Below are positions 1 to 12,359 of a DNA stretch of 64,000 nt, piece by piece. A program made the translations under genes and the position numbers. Origin of the DNA: Heterobilharzia americana (taxonomy: Eukaryota > Platyhelminthes > Trematoda > Strigeidida > Schistosomatidae); NCBI GenBank assembly GCA_944470555.2, contig OX104134.1:111036701-111100700 (forward strand), given 5' to 3'. Below the pieces are notes generated by a model. It worked only from the letters and a program-made list of their open reading frames with translations, made no database searches and was not told the origin of the DNA. Within the stretch, counting starts at the first letter, position 1. Each line of letters begins with the position of its first letter.

Positions 1-1944
1 TTTGTATGCTTGCTTAATTCAGTCGTATGTACAACAAGCGTTTGAGAACTGGTAACTGGTTTAAAAGTAAACTACTTTTTGCTAACTTGGCATTCATATT
101 TCCAACTTTAAATTTGAAAACCAACGGTAAGAATTGCAAAATTTTGGTTTCATACTTGATGACTGGCGTTATAAATGTATATCTGCAGCATCACCTGAAT
201 GAATACTCCATCAAAGACTGGAACTGTTGGTACCCAGCTGTGCAGTTATAATTGTCACTACTGAGCACAGTAATGTCATATAAACTAACTTGGTGGTCAC
301 ATTGAAAAGAATTACTGATAAAATCAGCTCAGTACTCAGAACTACACTATATGCTGACAGTTCAGAGATCAAATAATATTTAGTGCGGGTTTTCAGCCAG
401 ATGAAAGTCAAGCGACCAGCATTCATCATAATTTTAAGATATTTTGAATTTCAAAAAAAAAACGAAATCAATGCTATTGAATAATGTAGAGAAACTTATT
501 AGCACACACTTGACTGCCAGCACCAATTGTTTAGGTTTTTCCAATTATCTACGAGTCTGTTTAGTTATTCAACCCTTCGTCTCCTTGCTTTCATGGGTTT
601 TGTTATTCTCATATGTTACACTGCTGCTTAGAGCATTCAGAATCACAAACCCAATATTTTGGATACCGGATACAAAAGTGAAGACGCAACTGGCAGGCGA
701 TTTCACTCTTAGTAGTTAGAAGTTGGATATAAAACTTAATAAGTAAGCTGGTACTGGAATTCAGCTAACAGCCAGGACTCGTATTCTGGTTGGAGAAGTA
801 ATAGGCGCGTAAACTAGGAAAACGCGGTAAATTCAGCCGAGAAGAACTCTTCATACTTCTGAAATCTTTCTCCATGAATAGAGGGATTTCATTTAAATTA
901 ACATTACACTTGATCTACTAGATGTATCATGCAGCAAAATGGTATAACTTACTGCATCTTTTGGACACAATTTATTGTTTATTGTTGCTTCAAGGTAAGT
1001 CTTCAACTATGAGACTTGGTTTATCTAGTTCTAGTTCTCTGGACCTCTTTGTGGTACAAGCAATAGAGCGTTCCCTATATATCTGCAACAGATGATGAGT
1101 TATTCCTGTTGCACATATTTGGCGTTGATTCGATAAACAAAGATTCGGTTAGTAATTTATCCTTATATTTCACTCAGTTAGTTTTAATGACTGTTGCTCT
1201 GTCTTATCGCATTATGTGCTTATGTACACTTGTATAAACTGATGTAATCGAGCTTTTCTGTAGGTTTATTTTCTTACCGGGGATTGAAAATCTGATTTAG
1301 ATAAAGTTCTGGGCTCGAAAAGCCTGACTGACCGTGATCATCTATCTTGACTTATGTATTCGAGGATAAGAAAAATAGATACTGTCTCAAAGTTGTGAAG
1401 TTACCTTGGTATGACTAAGGACAATAAATTATGTCCTAAAGGTATTCAGGTAAATAACACTGTTTCCCTGTGTGAAACATCTAGAAGGCCAACTGAAATG
1501 CGATTGCATTCTACCGCAGTGTCCATGTTTTATTGCTGTATCAATTTAAAACGACTCCAAATATTCATTACACGTCTTTATAACTAGGCAAGTCTCATCA
1601 TAGACTATTCACTTCGGTATCGTGACCTCCAGTGTATAATAGCTTCACAAATGGATAAACAGAAATCAATTACCTTCTCCTTCTGAAGTGTATTCCAAGT
1701 GGATTGTGTTGTTTTTTACTCTCCGTCACTGGATGAAATGTCTGGAAAACTTATTTATCAATTCAGAAGTGATTTTGTCTGAGTTTTGAACAAGGGAATT
1801 TAAACCAAGTAATATAATTTACCAGTTTGACTATCTGAGATAGCTGTGGTTTGACAGACTCGTGTTATTGATACTGGGTGATAAATGTTATGCACTGGAC
1901 TTCGTACTTTTACTAAGCGTTTGAGCCGTGAAGGGTGACACAGA
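1..1944. other. No gene seen; AT-rich intergenic or intronic DNA
   Basis: Short open frames here (for example 444-719 +) have no recognisable motif, and no pair of splice sites gives an exon-like reading. I see no repeat that I can name. Confidence 0.5.
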
Positions 1945-2275
1945 CTATTCTGTTGGGGTCCGCGGGACAAGAGAAACCAATGGTTTGAGACTCTAGGTGA
2001 TGTGACTCAGAATCGATGTAAGTGGCGTAGATACATGTACACATTATCCTCATTTTAACGAATTTACTCAATCTCATCATCTTTTCATCCTTTCTTCCTC
2101 TCTTTTACTACTTTCTATTTCTTTTGACCGATTTTTCTTCCTTCTACATGTTCCGTTTTGTTGCCTTGTTACTTGATCTGCTGATAGGAGATGTGGCGAC
2201 TTGAACCTCTTCGCAGTAATGCCTGATCCTATGTTGATTCGATGATAAGTGGTGGTGGTTGAAGATAAAATGAAA
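1945..2275 (+). mobile_element. 3' end fragment of non-LTR retrotransposon (family 2)
   Basis: The + strand at about 1955-2050 reads WGPRDKRNQWFETLGDV followed by TQNRCKWRRYMYTL. This is the characteristic C-terminus of the schistosome non-LTR family whose longer copy lies at 56290-59940. It is followed by a pyrimidine-rich 3' untranslated stretch. A related 3' untranslated stretch lies, in reverse, at 24276-24560. Everything upstream of the last few dozen codons is missing, as expected for a 5'-truncated insertion. Family membership rests on the peptide match and is secure; the exact element name is not. Confidence 0.8.
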
Positions 2276-3994
2276 GTCTAGGCAGCCCAGATTTTTATGT
2301 CACCATCAGTTGTCATCCGGTATCAAAATTTATTTGAAATAGAGAGATTTACTTTTTAGTAGTGTAAGTTTTGGACTGGTAAATTGATTTTGTCAAGATA
2401 TAAGATGTTACGAATTATTCACCTCTTACGTGTACATAGGACGTAATGGGAATCCTGATTTTGGGTGATAGTCGTTACCAAATATAAAACTTAGGTTTGG
2501 AGGTGTATCTCAAAGGATCCCATCCGGCGTCCGAGACAAACTAGTTTGGATCTGCAAATCAGTAATGGGAAGGATTGAAAATTCCATTTCCAGTAGTGTT
2601 CATTCTAGTTTGTTGTTAGAAGTAAACATCAATGCAGAATGAGGCTAGCCTACGTAAATCTTTCAGACTTTATGTTCACTTGAGCTCACAAATGAAGCGT
2701 ATCAATTACCATCAACAGCTTCATTATTTTCTGTAAGATACTTTTACTTATTCGATACGCTATTGATTTACTTGACACGGCACACGGTGATACAATTTAC
2801 TGTTTATCTGCACATTATCATCACAATTTTAGAAAGTTGGTCTTTCTATTTCACTTATCTTTCCTTCATAATGTTCACTGGTAATGGCATTGACTACATT
2901 TCTAGAGTATGGTGAGGCATTCCTACTGTATGTTTTCGGAGTTGATTTAGTACATCACATCTTGGCAATCAGTTTATCTCACTAACCAACTGTAATTTAC
3001 CATTGTTGCTCTGTCCGCCTCTATATGCAACTAGGTTTACACATACCTAACAATGGTCGATTTTTTTTCTATCGATCACTTACTTAACTAGGCCCTGTCA
3101 TTTCAAACTGATGTAAGTTTCTCTGTTTCCATGGCTTGATAGCCAACCACTGCCAATGAGGTCTGAAGTATACCCCTAAATGTGTCGAATATTTAGACGC
3201 TACTATTTCTCGTCCTTCTTTATTATTTTACATCATCTCTCTGGCAGCGTATTTCTGATGTTAACCATTGTTCTTATATATTGTATTTTAGCATCTTTGA
3301 TTTGACCTGTTATCAGATTGAGACGTCTTCTGTTTTGTTAACTTTCAGATGAATGTGCACAACAAACTAAACACGTGCGTATGCGAGTAGACTGTTTAAA
3401 ATTAATTGTGAGAATGCTTTATCATACACGTTACATTTACGTCACATCTTACATCTAACAGAAATACTGGGAGGATAGATTAATTCTATTTTCACCAAGA
3501 CATTTTAGAAAACAACACACGTACTGAGTGAATAAACATTTCATAAGTTAAATTTTCGTGATTTTCTGCACGGTATTATAAAAAAGTAGTCAATTAATCC
3601 GTCTCCAAAAACATTATTTCAGAATCTTCGGTCAATCTTGAAATTAACTCAAAACACTGAATGAGTTTATAGCATGGCGGAAAGTGTTAGGTCAAGAAGT
3701 CGCGTGTAAACCATCATTATGATGAAACAAATGATGCAATATTTGAGTCCAATAGTAGAAAGATTATTTAAAAAATAGTTAACAGCGTTTGGCACCGATG
3801 ACTGTATAAAAAGGCCAGGTTGATAATGACGGTTTTTTTCAGTTTTTTTATTACTGAAGTAATATCATGACACTGCTCATTTTCATGCACTTCGTTTCGC
3901 TTATTAAGTTGAGTTAAATGACAGCACCAATTACAGGAGAACTTTTTGAATTCGTTTTATCATGCTGATGTGTTCATTATTATGTCCTGACTGA
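2276..3994. other. No gene seen
   Basis: AT-rich sequence with stops in all frames. No repeat, RNA gene or exon that I can support. Confidence 0.5.
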
Positions 3995-4262
3995 GAATTC
4001 ATATTCCTACTGAATGGACTGATACTAGTTGGAAGAATATTGAAAACCTGGGAGCACTTGTCAACTGTTTCGTCCTGGTATGGGACTCCTCAGCAGTGCG
4101 CACCCATGAACTCGCCAGGGTTTGCACTGCTGAGGAGTTCTATACTAGTATGGAACGGCTGTTGAGTGCTCCCAAGTTTCTAAGTTTCCTCCAACTGATA
4201 TCAGTCCATGACGAATGCCATCTTGAAAAATCACCAAATCATTACAAACCTCCAAACTAAAA
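3995..4262. mobile_element. Fold-back MITE, compact copy (long-TIR family)
   Basis: The left arm (about 4010-4110) and right arm (about 4118-4215) are inverted copies of each other: GGACTCCTCAGCAGTGC on the left answers GCACTGCTGAGGAGTTC on the right, and GATACTAGTTGGAAG answers CTCCAACTGATATC. Almost nothing separates the arms, so the whole unit folds into one hairpin. The same arm sequence recurs at 12360, 12745, 26010, 32725, 39020, 41005 and 61745, which shows it is a dispersed family. No transposase is encoded, so it is non-autonomous. Confidence 0.8.
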
Positions 4263-5552
4263 TATGGATTACTCTATGACACCCAACTCATGTTTGACCC
4301 AAAACAGCTTATGTTAAGACATAACTCTGAATATCTCTTTGTTACTACTGTACTCTCTACTGTAATTTTCTCCTAAGGGAATCACCAGTCATGTGTTTGA
4401 TCTCATTAATAAAACAAGGGAGACTGTACTGCTTACACATTATCCTGTTACGAAGGTGAGTCACACAGTGTTATAAGTCTTAGTTCTGCAATCACTTACT
4501 TCTCTTTTTCTGTTTACACTTAAAATACCATTAAGATGCAAATGCATGTCGATTTATTAGTTCTTTCCTCTATTTTCTTATGGTTTTTCTGTCTCTAGGC
4601 CACCTTAAAATTAATGCACAGTTAGAATTATGATATGGTTGGCATCTTCATCAATGGCAACCGTTGCAACAAAACACACCAACCCGTCTTTTGCATCGAA
4701 GGGAAAACATTAGTTTTGATGAGTAATAATCATTATTCCTTCCCGTATCCATTTTCAAATGGTTGATTAATGTATTTCCTTTCTCTTAGTTATTTCTTTA
4801 TTCAACTTATTATGTTTCGCTTCTCATATGTCGTCATCTATGTTTGCTTCTTTTTGTCTATATGTTGTAAGTTGATATTCACCTTTAGACACCTTGACTG
4901 TATGCGAACATGTTAGATATTTGGCATTACGTTTGATAAACCCTTATTAGGGCAATTAGCTTTGTTTATATGAAGGTCATTTTCATTAGTACACTAATCA
5001 CAGTGAACAGAAATTGTTACAGAGTATCGGATAGCCTTGGTTTATAATGACTGTTTACCAGACAACCATTGTTGTTTCATATTAGCACAAACATAATTAT
5101 GTGTTAGACATATCTAAGTAGTTTGCATATGATTAAATTTATGCATGAGGGTTTTTATTATAGTTGACTAATCAGTGGATGACCTGTTTTTAATCTTGTA
5201 TTTCAATTTAATCGTCTAGTGGTATGCTTTATTGTGAAGAAAACTGAAATGAAAGAATACGTGAGATTGCTGTATACTTGTCAACAAAACACTAATGTAC
5301 TGATACTGATTAGATTACGTGGAAGTGTTCTTAACTTTGAGTCTTAACAACAACAATTTCACTTTACTGACTAGTGTATTATAGTTACGTCATATTATAA
5401 ACCACATGCTAACATTTCTTTCAGTTTATCCGCTTAATGAAATGAATTAGGATTTTTGTAGATAGATTATCCATAGTACATTCTGCTAGTAGGTGGTAAC
5501 GGCAAATTTTATTACAACTGCAACCAATAACTTGTACACAATCGTATTCCAG
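4263..5552. other. No gene seen
   Basis: AT-rich non-coding sequence. Nothing I can name. Confidence 0.5.
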
Positions 5553-5586
5553 ACTCTGAAAGAGGCCGAAATTGATGAAGAAACTG
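5553..5586 (+). CDS. Possible micro-exon (TLKEAEIDEETG)
   Basis: A 34-base segment sits between a plausible acceptor (TTCCAG at 5547-5552) and a donor (GTAAAG from 5587). It reads TLKEAEIDEETG, an acidic sequence that looks coding, while an in-frame stop lies just upstream in the presumed intron. Schistosome genes commonly contain exons this short. Reading on through the donor gives KVFQFTQ and later a stop. There is no neighbouring exon in the window that clearly joins to it, so this is an inference from splice signals and peptide character only. Confidence 0.22.
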
Positions 5587-5924
5587 GTAAAGTATTTCAA
5601 TTTACTCAAGTATTATGCTCTTACAGGGTATTAATCTGAGTTGTAAAAATATTTAATTTCAGTAGGCAAAAATATGTGAATCTGTATTTAAAGAATATTT
5701 TGTCTTTGGTGGACTAATACAAAACAAAACACATAGCTTCCTGTAAAATATCTGCATCTTGAAGGCCGATAGAGTTGTGAGGGCGGTTGATACTTCCTGA
5801 CTTCCTATACTGTGGAAGGCTAGTTCTTCTTCCTTATGTACCTGATTTAGAAGGGTTAGTGAGTGACCACAGAGTCTAAGGAATATCCCTTTTGAGACGG
5901 TCACACACGGCTTTTTTGTAAGTT

Positions 5925-6500
5925 TGAGGTTTAGGTTTATTGCATTCTAATCGGACTACGAACCCTCTTATCGGGAATCTGAATACCGCGAGGTGATGTA
6001 AATGTGCTGTTTCGGGGGGCAACTTTTCCTGAGTTGCCTTTCCACAGGGGAGGGAGCATCAGCGTGGTTTTGCTGGCCATCCTAGGGAACACTTTACTGC
6101 TGTCAAAACTTCTATCCAGCCAGCAGTACAACTTCGCCCTGAGGCCGCTTTCATAGCGTAGAAATTTACACTGTAGTAGTGACTGATTATTTGCCTAACT
6201 ACCACCGAACTGACCTTCCTGGTCTGCTAGAGCCCCAAGGGAATGAAATTTCAACCGGCGTAGTTTGTCTAGTCAATATGATATCCAAGCCCGATAACCA
6301 CGTCAGGGTTGCAGCTATAAGTCGGGAATCAGCAGGAAGCTGTTGAACAAAGTTTCGTGCTTTTTGGCACTCGTCAGCAAGGCATATATGCAACCTTGAG
6401 GGGATTTATGTCCCCTCTGAGACTGAAACCCCAGTCATCCAGTATTGCAGTCACTGATGTTACCATTAAGCTATTCGGGCTATATACAACTAATATGCGG
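5925..6500 (-). mobile_element. 5' segment of non-LTR element with tRNA-like part
   Basis: On the - strand, the stretch around 6350-6200 contains a segment (GCAACCCTGACGTGG and following bases) that aligns in order with the 5' part of the element at 59735-59935 (TCTACCTTGACGTGG). Further along the - strand, 6131-5937 reads a short open frame containing SKVFPRMASKTTLMLPPLWK. The 6355-6490 part resembles a tRNA-like SINE in reverse (TTGGCACTCGTCAGCAAGG, then a degraded B box and A box). I read it as a decayed 5' fragment fused to, or beginning with, tRNA-like sequence. Confidence 0.5.
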
Positions 6501-7800
6501 TTACAATCTGCTTGTTTGTTGAAGAATGCTAAAGTTTAGACACAAGTCGAAGAAACGGATAGTATGCTTACGTAAACTGGTTTGATGCGCAAAGATGTCC
6601 AGTTTTATTTGAATCGACTAGATCCAGATTCAAAAGACACAATCATTGAGATATTTTCATAGGAAGGTTACAGTTTTCAGGATTAATTATTATACCTGGT
6701 TTTATACACAACTTTACATACTTTATAGTGGTACTTTTTCAAGAAAATTTTTTACAAGAAACACAAAGCTAACATGTCAAAGTGTACACTTGATTTACGG
6801 TATTTTGTTCTTTGAGTTTCATTACAAAAGGGGTGATATCTAAATCCAGGTAATTAACTGTTCCGTTGGAATTATTGACTGGTATGTTTATGTTTAGCTC
6901 ACATTGTTTTTTGTAATTGCTTTTATCATTATTTCTTATTGATACTGGCTTAACAACAAGCGATTCCCTCAGAAAATATTTCTTAGAAGGAGTTATACGT
7001 CCCACAAGTTGTGTAGGTTATCAGTTTGATTCATTAGAGTAGAATAAGCAAGCTTTTGTTAGAATTAAAGATTCATTAAGCATGCTGAGAAGAAAATTAG
7101 TTTCAATCAATACCTGGTTGTTTGTCGTTACTTTGCACTGTTACAGCATATATATGAGAACTTAGTTGATGCTAAATTCTGCATTCATAAAATACTACTA
7201 TGTGACTGTATGACATTAATAGTTTCAGTAAGTTTACTGTCCGGTCAACTAGTAATTCAGTTTTGATGAATATTATAGATTAACTCAGTCTGACCTCATG
7301 AATTTGAAATAATTAAAGTCACACTTTTGGTTTTTGTCTAGGTTCAAAATTTATCTCAACTATTATATGATTGATTGAGAAATATGTCTCATAATGTTTA
7401 CTTAAACAAACTGGTCAACCTACCAGGTATCGCTGTTAGCAGTACGACTATTTAGTTGTTTATATAAAAAGCTGAAATGAAAGAGTATGAGTGTATGCAT
7501 ACCTGAGATCCGAAAAATCGCAAATGAATAATAGAAAGGTCCGACCTTCACATTTAATGATAAATTGATCAGCAGGTAACTGTTACAGGCAGGAAATCAT
7601 TGCTGTTAAAACAATCCAGCTGGAACTACCTATGTGTACAGTACTTAATTTTCTCCGAGTAAAGTAGAAAAATATGGCTTTTTTTATTACTAAACTGTTT
7701 TAACTGTAAAACAGCTGTTTATAGTTGTTAAACACAAGTCACTTTTTCATCAAACGTACTGAATACTAACCACACTGAGTTAATAATGAGTGATGACTGG
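6501..7800. other. No gene seen
   Basis: AT-rich sequence. Short frames on both strands are without motif or credible splice sites. Confidence 0.5.
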
Positions 7801-7804
7801 AATT

Positions 7805-7885
7805 TTGAGCCGTAGCAGGATTCAAAGCAGAAACCAGCAGATTTCAAGTCCAATGTTCTACCAGCTGACCTACGAAACCCAAGTG
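7805..7885 (-). repeat. tRNA-like remnant (SINE or tRNA pseudogene)
   Basis: The - strand reads GTAGGTCAGCTGGTAGAAC (box A-like), then a 7-base loop CTTGAAA in the anticodon position, then GCTTTGAATCCTGC (box B-like). The two ends do not pair as an acceptor stem and the anticodon stem has mismatches, so it is not a functional tRNA gene. It is probably part of a tRNA-derived repeat. Confidence 0.45.
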
Positions 7886-9032
7886 GCTAGTGTCAAAAAA
7901 TATTCCTTGCCATAACTATCATAGCAGTTGTGAACTGAGTTTATATTTTACTGCATAGCGATGACATGCTTAAGTCTAACTTCAGTTGACTGCCTGTTAC
8001 ATTCTGTTTCTTTGTGATTTCAGCAGAACAACAAAGAAGTAGTCTATCTCACTAAATCAAATGTTAATGGTTAATTGCAGTGAATAGGCTGTTATGTGAC
8101 AAACCATATGATGATTCAATAGTTATGAGGTTATTCGAAACCCATATTCAATCGTTCTTGTGAAATAGATTTTTAACGATACTGACTAGCGTAGAACCTA
8201 GACAAACGAGTCTTGATACTGGTTTGACTAAGATTTAGTGTGAATCCTTGCCCTCATTTTTTATAAGTTAGGACCTGCCAATTTTTTGAATGTTATGGAA
8301 ACTGCTGACTTGTAGTACCATTAGTATCTCAAACTTTTATTTGCACCTCTTATATTTTTATTTCTTGTGCTCCATCTCTGCTTAATAGGAAACCGAAATT
8401 CTCAAAAGTGATACAATACTTACATTAAACATCTATCACGTAACTCAGCAGACATTATCGATAGTGCTTTAGAATCGAAAAACAATAGTTTTCAGGAAAT
8501 TAAAGTTAGTTAACTAATTTGTATCGTAGTTCATTCTGTTTTTTAGACTTTTTATCTTCTGCTTGATGTAAAGCCTGAAACTTCATTTTATCCTTCTGCG
8601 TTTTCTTTCCTTGTACTATTCATTTTCACCATATACAAATCCGAGTAACGCTTTCAGTAGTCTATAGTATTTTGTGCATTTTTATCAACAAGTGTCCTTG
8701 TTCCAGATGGAAAAATTCGGAAAATTAAAAATAGTCTGCAGTTTACAAAAGGAAACGGTTTAATTACTATAAAAACTGTATAGTTCATGAATATAAAATG
8801 AATACTGAAAATCTTGCCGTTTTTTTAGGTATGAATTCTCAGACTATTAAGTTACATTGTATTTATCATCGGTTAACTGTTTGAAATTGAAAAGCAACTT
8901 CTAGTTGTTTGAGATCACATTACATTTTTCTAACACGTATATACACATTATATTAGTCTTAGATTTGCTCGAAATGCTACGTATCATTGTACTTCTGTCA
9001 GGCGTTTGTGTTTTACTGACTAAGTCGAAATT
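7886..9032. other. No gene seen
   Basis: AT-rich sequence without a feature I can support. Confidence 0.5.
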
Positions 9033-10025
9033 TCATTATTATTATTATATCATTATTTTTCTCTTGAGTTCCTAGTGGAACATAGGGCATCAGTAGCACG
9101 CCTCCATTTCACTCTCTTCTCTGCAGTCTTTTGAACCCGAAGCCACGACTGCCCATACGCTTTCATTTCTTTTTTACACCATCTCCTCCATGCCATCCTC
9201 GCCTCGGACGCCTAACTCGTCGTTTCCCATTTGGATTCCACTCCAGAACCTGGCCTGGCGCGTGATGTCCCCAGTCGGTCTTCTCAGTGTATACTCAATC
9301 CAATGCATCTCCACTTTCTTCTGCATGTTTGTTCAGTGATAGGTTCTTGGTTGGTTCGTTCCCAGAGTTCTTTGTTTCTTATTCTTATTATTCTGGCCAT
9401 ATGATCTTCAGTATCGAGCCAGCATAGGCAGCTGCTGATGAATGTCTGTAGCTTGTTGGAAATGCTTTTCCTGACACGCTAATTTTCTCAACCATATAGC
9501 ATCACTGACTTGACGGAATTTGTGTTGAAAATCCGGATCTTGTTTCTTGTGCTGAGTGGAGTAGATCTCCACACTAATTTCAGATCATTGAAAGCCTGTC
9601 GTGCTGTCTTTTCGATCTTGGTTTTGACATCTTCATCTGTGCCGCCTGTAGTTGAAACGATGCTATCTAGGTAGGTGGGTGGAAGAGACTACTTCCTTTA
9701 GGTTTTCCCCGTTGATGGTGATTGGTGCTTGTTGTTGGTCGGGTACCTTCATCACCTCTGTCTTCTTTACATTCACCTGAAGTCCCGTTTTTACTGCCTC
9801 TTCTGTTAACTTGTTGGTTTTGCCTGTAGACCTTCGAGTTTGTGCGACATTAGACACTAATCGTCGACGAAATCCAAATCTTCTCCTGGACTGTTCGCAT
9901 CGGTCCAGCGTATGCCCCTCTTCTCGCTCCTCACTGTTTGCTGTATGATCCAGTCTACCTTAATGAGGAAGATGATCAGTGATAGTAGGTAGTCTTGTCT
10001 TACTCCTGTCAATTTCAGTCATACC
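9033..10025 (-). mobile_element. RTE-like retrotransposon copy A, 3' half of RT ORF
   Basis: On the - strand the segment runs from the reverse transcriptase palm to the 3' end. The catalytic box reads LDFVDD (9860-9871 for FVDD). It is followed by a stop, then EEAVKTGLQVNVKKTEVMKV (about 9740-9810) and APITINGENLKEVVS. The ORF end reads WRRATDALCSTRNS (about 9065-9105), followed by an (AAT)n tail at 9033-9055 in reverse. Frameshifts and stops are frequent, so it is dead. It is 5'-truncated within the RT domain. Copy A gives the unexpanded version of the catalytic box against which copy C can be compared. Confidence 0.88.
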
Positions 10026-11702
10026 ACTGATTTTTTTAAAAATGGTTTATCATTCGAATTTCGAATCATCGTAACAGCAGTGCTCAGAACATAAAAGCCT
10101 TTCAAAATCTTACTTCACCTTACTGACAAAAGAATTCAGGTGAATATGTAAGCTGGATTTGTTGTTTGCCAAAACCGAATGATCAGTTACTTGTGGAAAC
10201 ATTTTACATAGTGGACATTGAATAAGATGAAATGACCTTTGACTTACATTAATTGCTTTGATGATATTGAATTATCATGCAGTCTCTTTAAAGTGGTTGT
10301 CAGTTGTTTTCTACGTTTTCCTCTTTCATGATAAAATTTTTATTAAGTTCGATATGTTTGGCTAATATTGAAGATGTGCACTTTTTCTTCAAGGAAAGAA
10401 GATAAAGAATCGAAGAATGAAAAACATCTATTCGATCTTAGTTTTGAACGGTACAAATGCACATAAACACCAACTTACTTCTGGGAGTTGAATTAAACAT
10501 GCGATTAAAATTCCGAAGGCTGTTCAGTTTGAGACTTGGTATTGCCAAAGTTTGATGATACCACCATGAAGATTCTAGTACAATAGTCTGAAACTTGTTT
10601 TCGCAATAAGGAAATCCAAAATAAAGCATGTATACATTCATATCAAATATCAATTTACTGCTTGAAGAATAGCAGGAAAAGATTTTATTCTTTTTCATGC
10701 ATCTGAATTCAGAGAGGAGAAGGCCTTCCATGACCGCAGCTTTAGTCAAATCCTTTAGTATACACTTGTTAAACCACCGGCTGTGATCCTTAACTTTATA
10801 CCTTACAAATTTTAAGCTTGATAAAGTGGTATTGCTTATATACCTCCACTTTTTGAATCGCTAAACTCAAGCAATGACAGAAAGTTTTTGTCTAAAGTTT
10901 TGTTGTAACCAACGAAGAAAAATTGTGTTTTCATCACTTAATGTCGAAATTTGTTATCTCTTTAATCGAATAACTCTACACCACCTTTGAAACTCAAGCC
11001 TGAAGTAGCTGAATGACAATGTCATGGACGTTGCGGAAGAAGAACAGCATCTCTGTTTATTCAGTGTTTGTAGTTTTAAATCGATTTTGATAAGGTTAAG
11101 GCAGAACTTTTATCAAAGTAAATCCAAACTGTAGGGCAGATTCAACATTTTTAGCTTTAGATAAAAAAACATTATTCACTCATCAGGTTTTATGAATTAA
11201 TAAGAAGTAATCAGATTTTAAAAAGACCATATCTCATAATACCTGTTGTATGCTTTTGTTTAATCGCTTAAAAAGATGAAGTCAATCTCCTTTAATATGT
11301 TTCCAAATTGATTGAAACTGAAGACTGTTTCGATAAGGAGTTGATTGACAGCAGTTGTGCTTGCCTAAGTTGACCGAAAGTGCTGATTATTCCTCAGTGG
11401 AGATTTACAGAATGCAGAAATGAGTGAGATGAAGCATACTTTTGAATTATTGATGAACAAGTTTAAAAGTTGTTAATCTCTGAACAAACTCAGGTAATTT
11501 TTAGGAAGATATTGACCGAAAATCCAGAGTCGCCGACATCAGTAAGGATAATCAAAATATTTACCTTTTGCATTGCAGTCAAGTGAATTGTAGACTTGCA
11601 ACGTTTTTGAGTTCTGATGATCTCAGTGTAAAGACTTCATCTTTTTCATCAGCTGACTAAGATCTACGGGTTATCATAAAAAACATGGCTACTAATCTCA
11701 GC
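10026..11702. other. No gene seen
   Basis: AT-rich sequence. The - strand open frame at 10438-10749 has no recognisable motif. Confidence 0.5.
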
Positions 11703-11974
11703 ATATATAATTGTTTTTATATCACACTGTTGTTGATTGGACCGAATTGATGGGTCTCTATTGGTATATGGGATCCTGTGACGATGCCTAGATATTACCT
11801 GTTCTCTAATAGGACGAAATGCGCATCCTGGATTCCACTGCTAGCCACTATCCATCATTACTATCATAAGAGTACAGGTAATATCGAGGCATCCGCATAA
11901 AATCCCATATGCCAACAGAGACCGATCAATTCTGTCCAATCAACGACGGTATGATATAAAAACAATTATATATA
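11703..11974. mobile_element. Fold-back made of hammerhead-SINE tail, half ribozyme in loop
   Basis: The left arm (11703-11801) and right arm (11874-11974) are inverted copies of about 100 bases: CAGAGACCGATCAATT on the right answers AATTGATGGGTCTCT on the left, and ACAGGTAATATCGAGGCATC answers GATGCCTAGATATTACCTGT. The loop (11802-11873) holds the 3' half of the schistosome hammerhead motif: stem II 3' strand, core GAAA, short stem III ATGCGCAT, the cleavage site and CCTGGATTCCACTGC. The core CTGATGA strand is absent. The right arm is the normal downstream tail of this SINE, so the left arm is an inverted copy of the tail. Confidence 0.8.
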
Positions 11975-12002
11975 CTAGAAACCATACCCGTCACACAAGA
12001 GT

Positions 12003-12172
12003 GGCTATCGTGACTCGGTGGTGTAGTGGAAAACGCTCTGGTGTTTGAAGCGACCGCTCCCGAGTCCGAATCCCGGTGGGAACGGCATCACTCACATCCA
12101 GCTGACGAATCCCAAATAGGATGACATGCACATCCTGGATTCCACTGCTAGCCACTATCCATCATTACTACT
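12003..12172 (+). mobile_element. Hammerhead SINE (Sm-alpha-like), near full length
   Basis: The unit begins with a Pol III box A-like sequence (GACTCGGTGGTGTAGTGG, 12011-12028). A box B-like sequence (GAGTCCGAATCCC) follows at about 12062-12074, and a hammerhead motif ends the unit. This order matches the known Sm-alpha SINE-like repeats of schistosomes, which are transcribed by Pol III and can self-cleave. It directly follows the fold-back at 11703-11974, giving a partial tandem arrangement. Confidence 0.82.
12096..12141 (+). ncRNA. Hammerhead ribozyme motif, core mutated
   Basis: The fold is recognisable: ATCCAG pairs with CTGGAT (stem I), and TCCcaaataGGA forms stem II. A very short stem III (ATGCACAT) precedes the cleavage position. 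Two core positions are changed from the consensus: CTGATGA reads CTGACGA and GAAA reads GACA. These positions are essential in the family, so this copy should not cleave. Confidence 0.7.
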
Positions 12173-12359
12173 GATCTCATTGTTTGAATATCTGAGTTGA
12201 GGTAGACGTTTTTAGAACTTAGTAATTCACCCCTTCTAGTAACATCAGTTTATTTATTTGTTTTGAAGGATGTTTGGTGGTCACTGCTGATGAACAGATC
12301 ATTATATCATAGATGTAGGGATGAAAGTTGAACCCTGTAGCATGGTATGATTCCATTTT

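Noticed and set aside
444..719. 91-codon + frame with hydrophobic stretch as a membrane protein
   Set aside because: Hydrophobic runs are common by chance in T-rich DNA; no other support.
7805..7885. Functional tRNA gene with anticodon TGA
   Set aside because: The acceptor ends do not pair, the anticodon stem has mismatches and there is no long variable arm, so it is only tRNA-like.
12096..12141. Active hammerhead ribozyme
   Set aside because: Core changes CTGACGA and GACA hit positions needed for cleavage, so I call it a mutated motif only.
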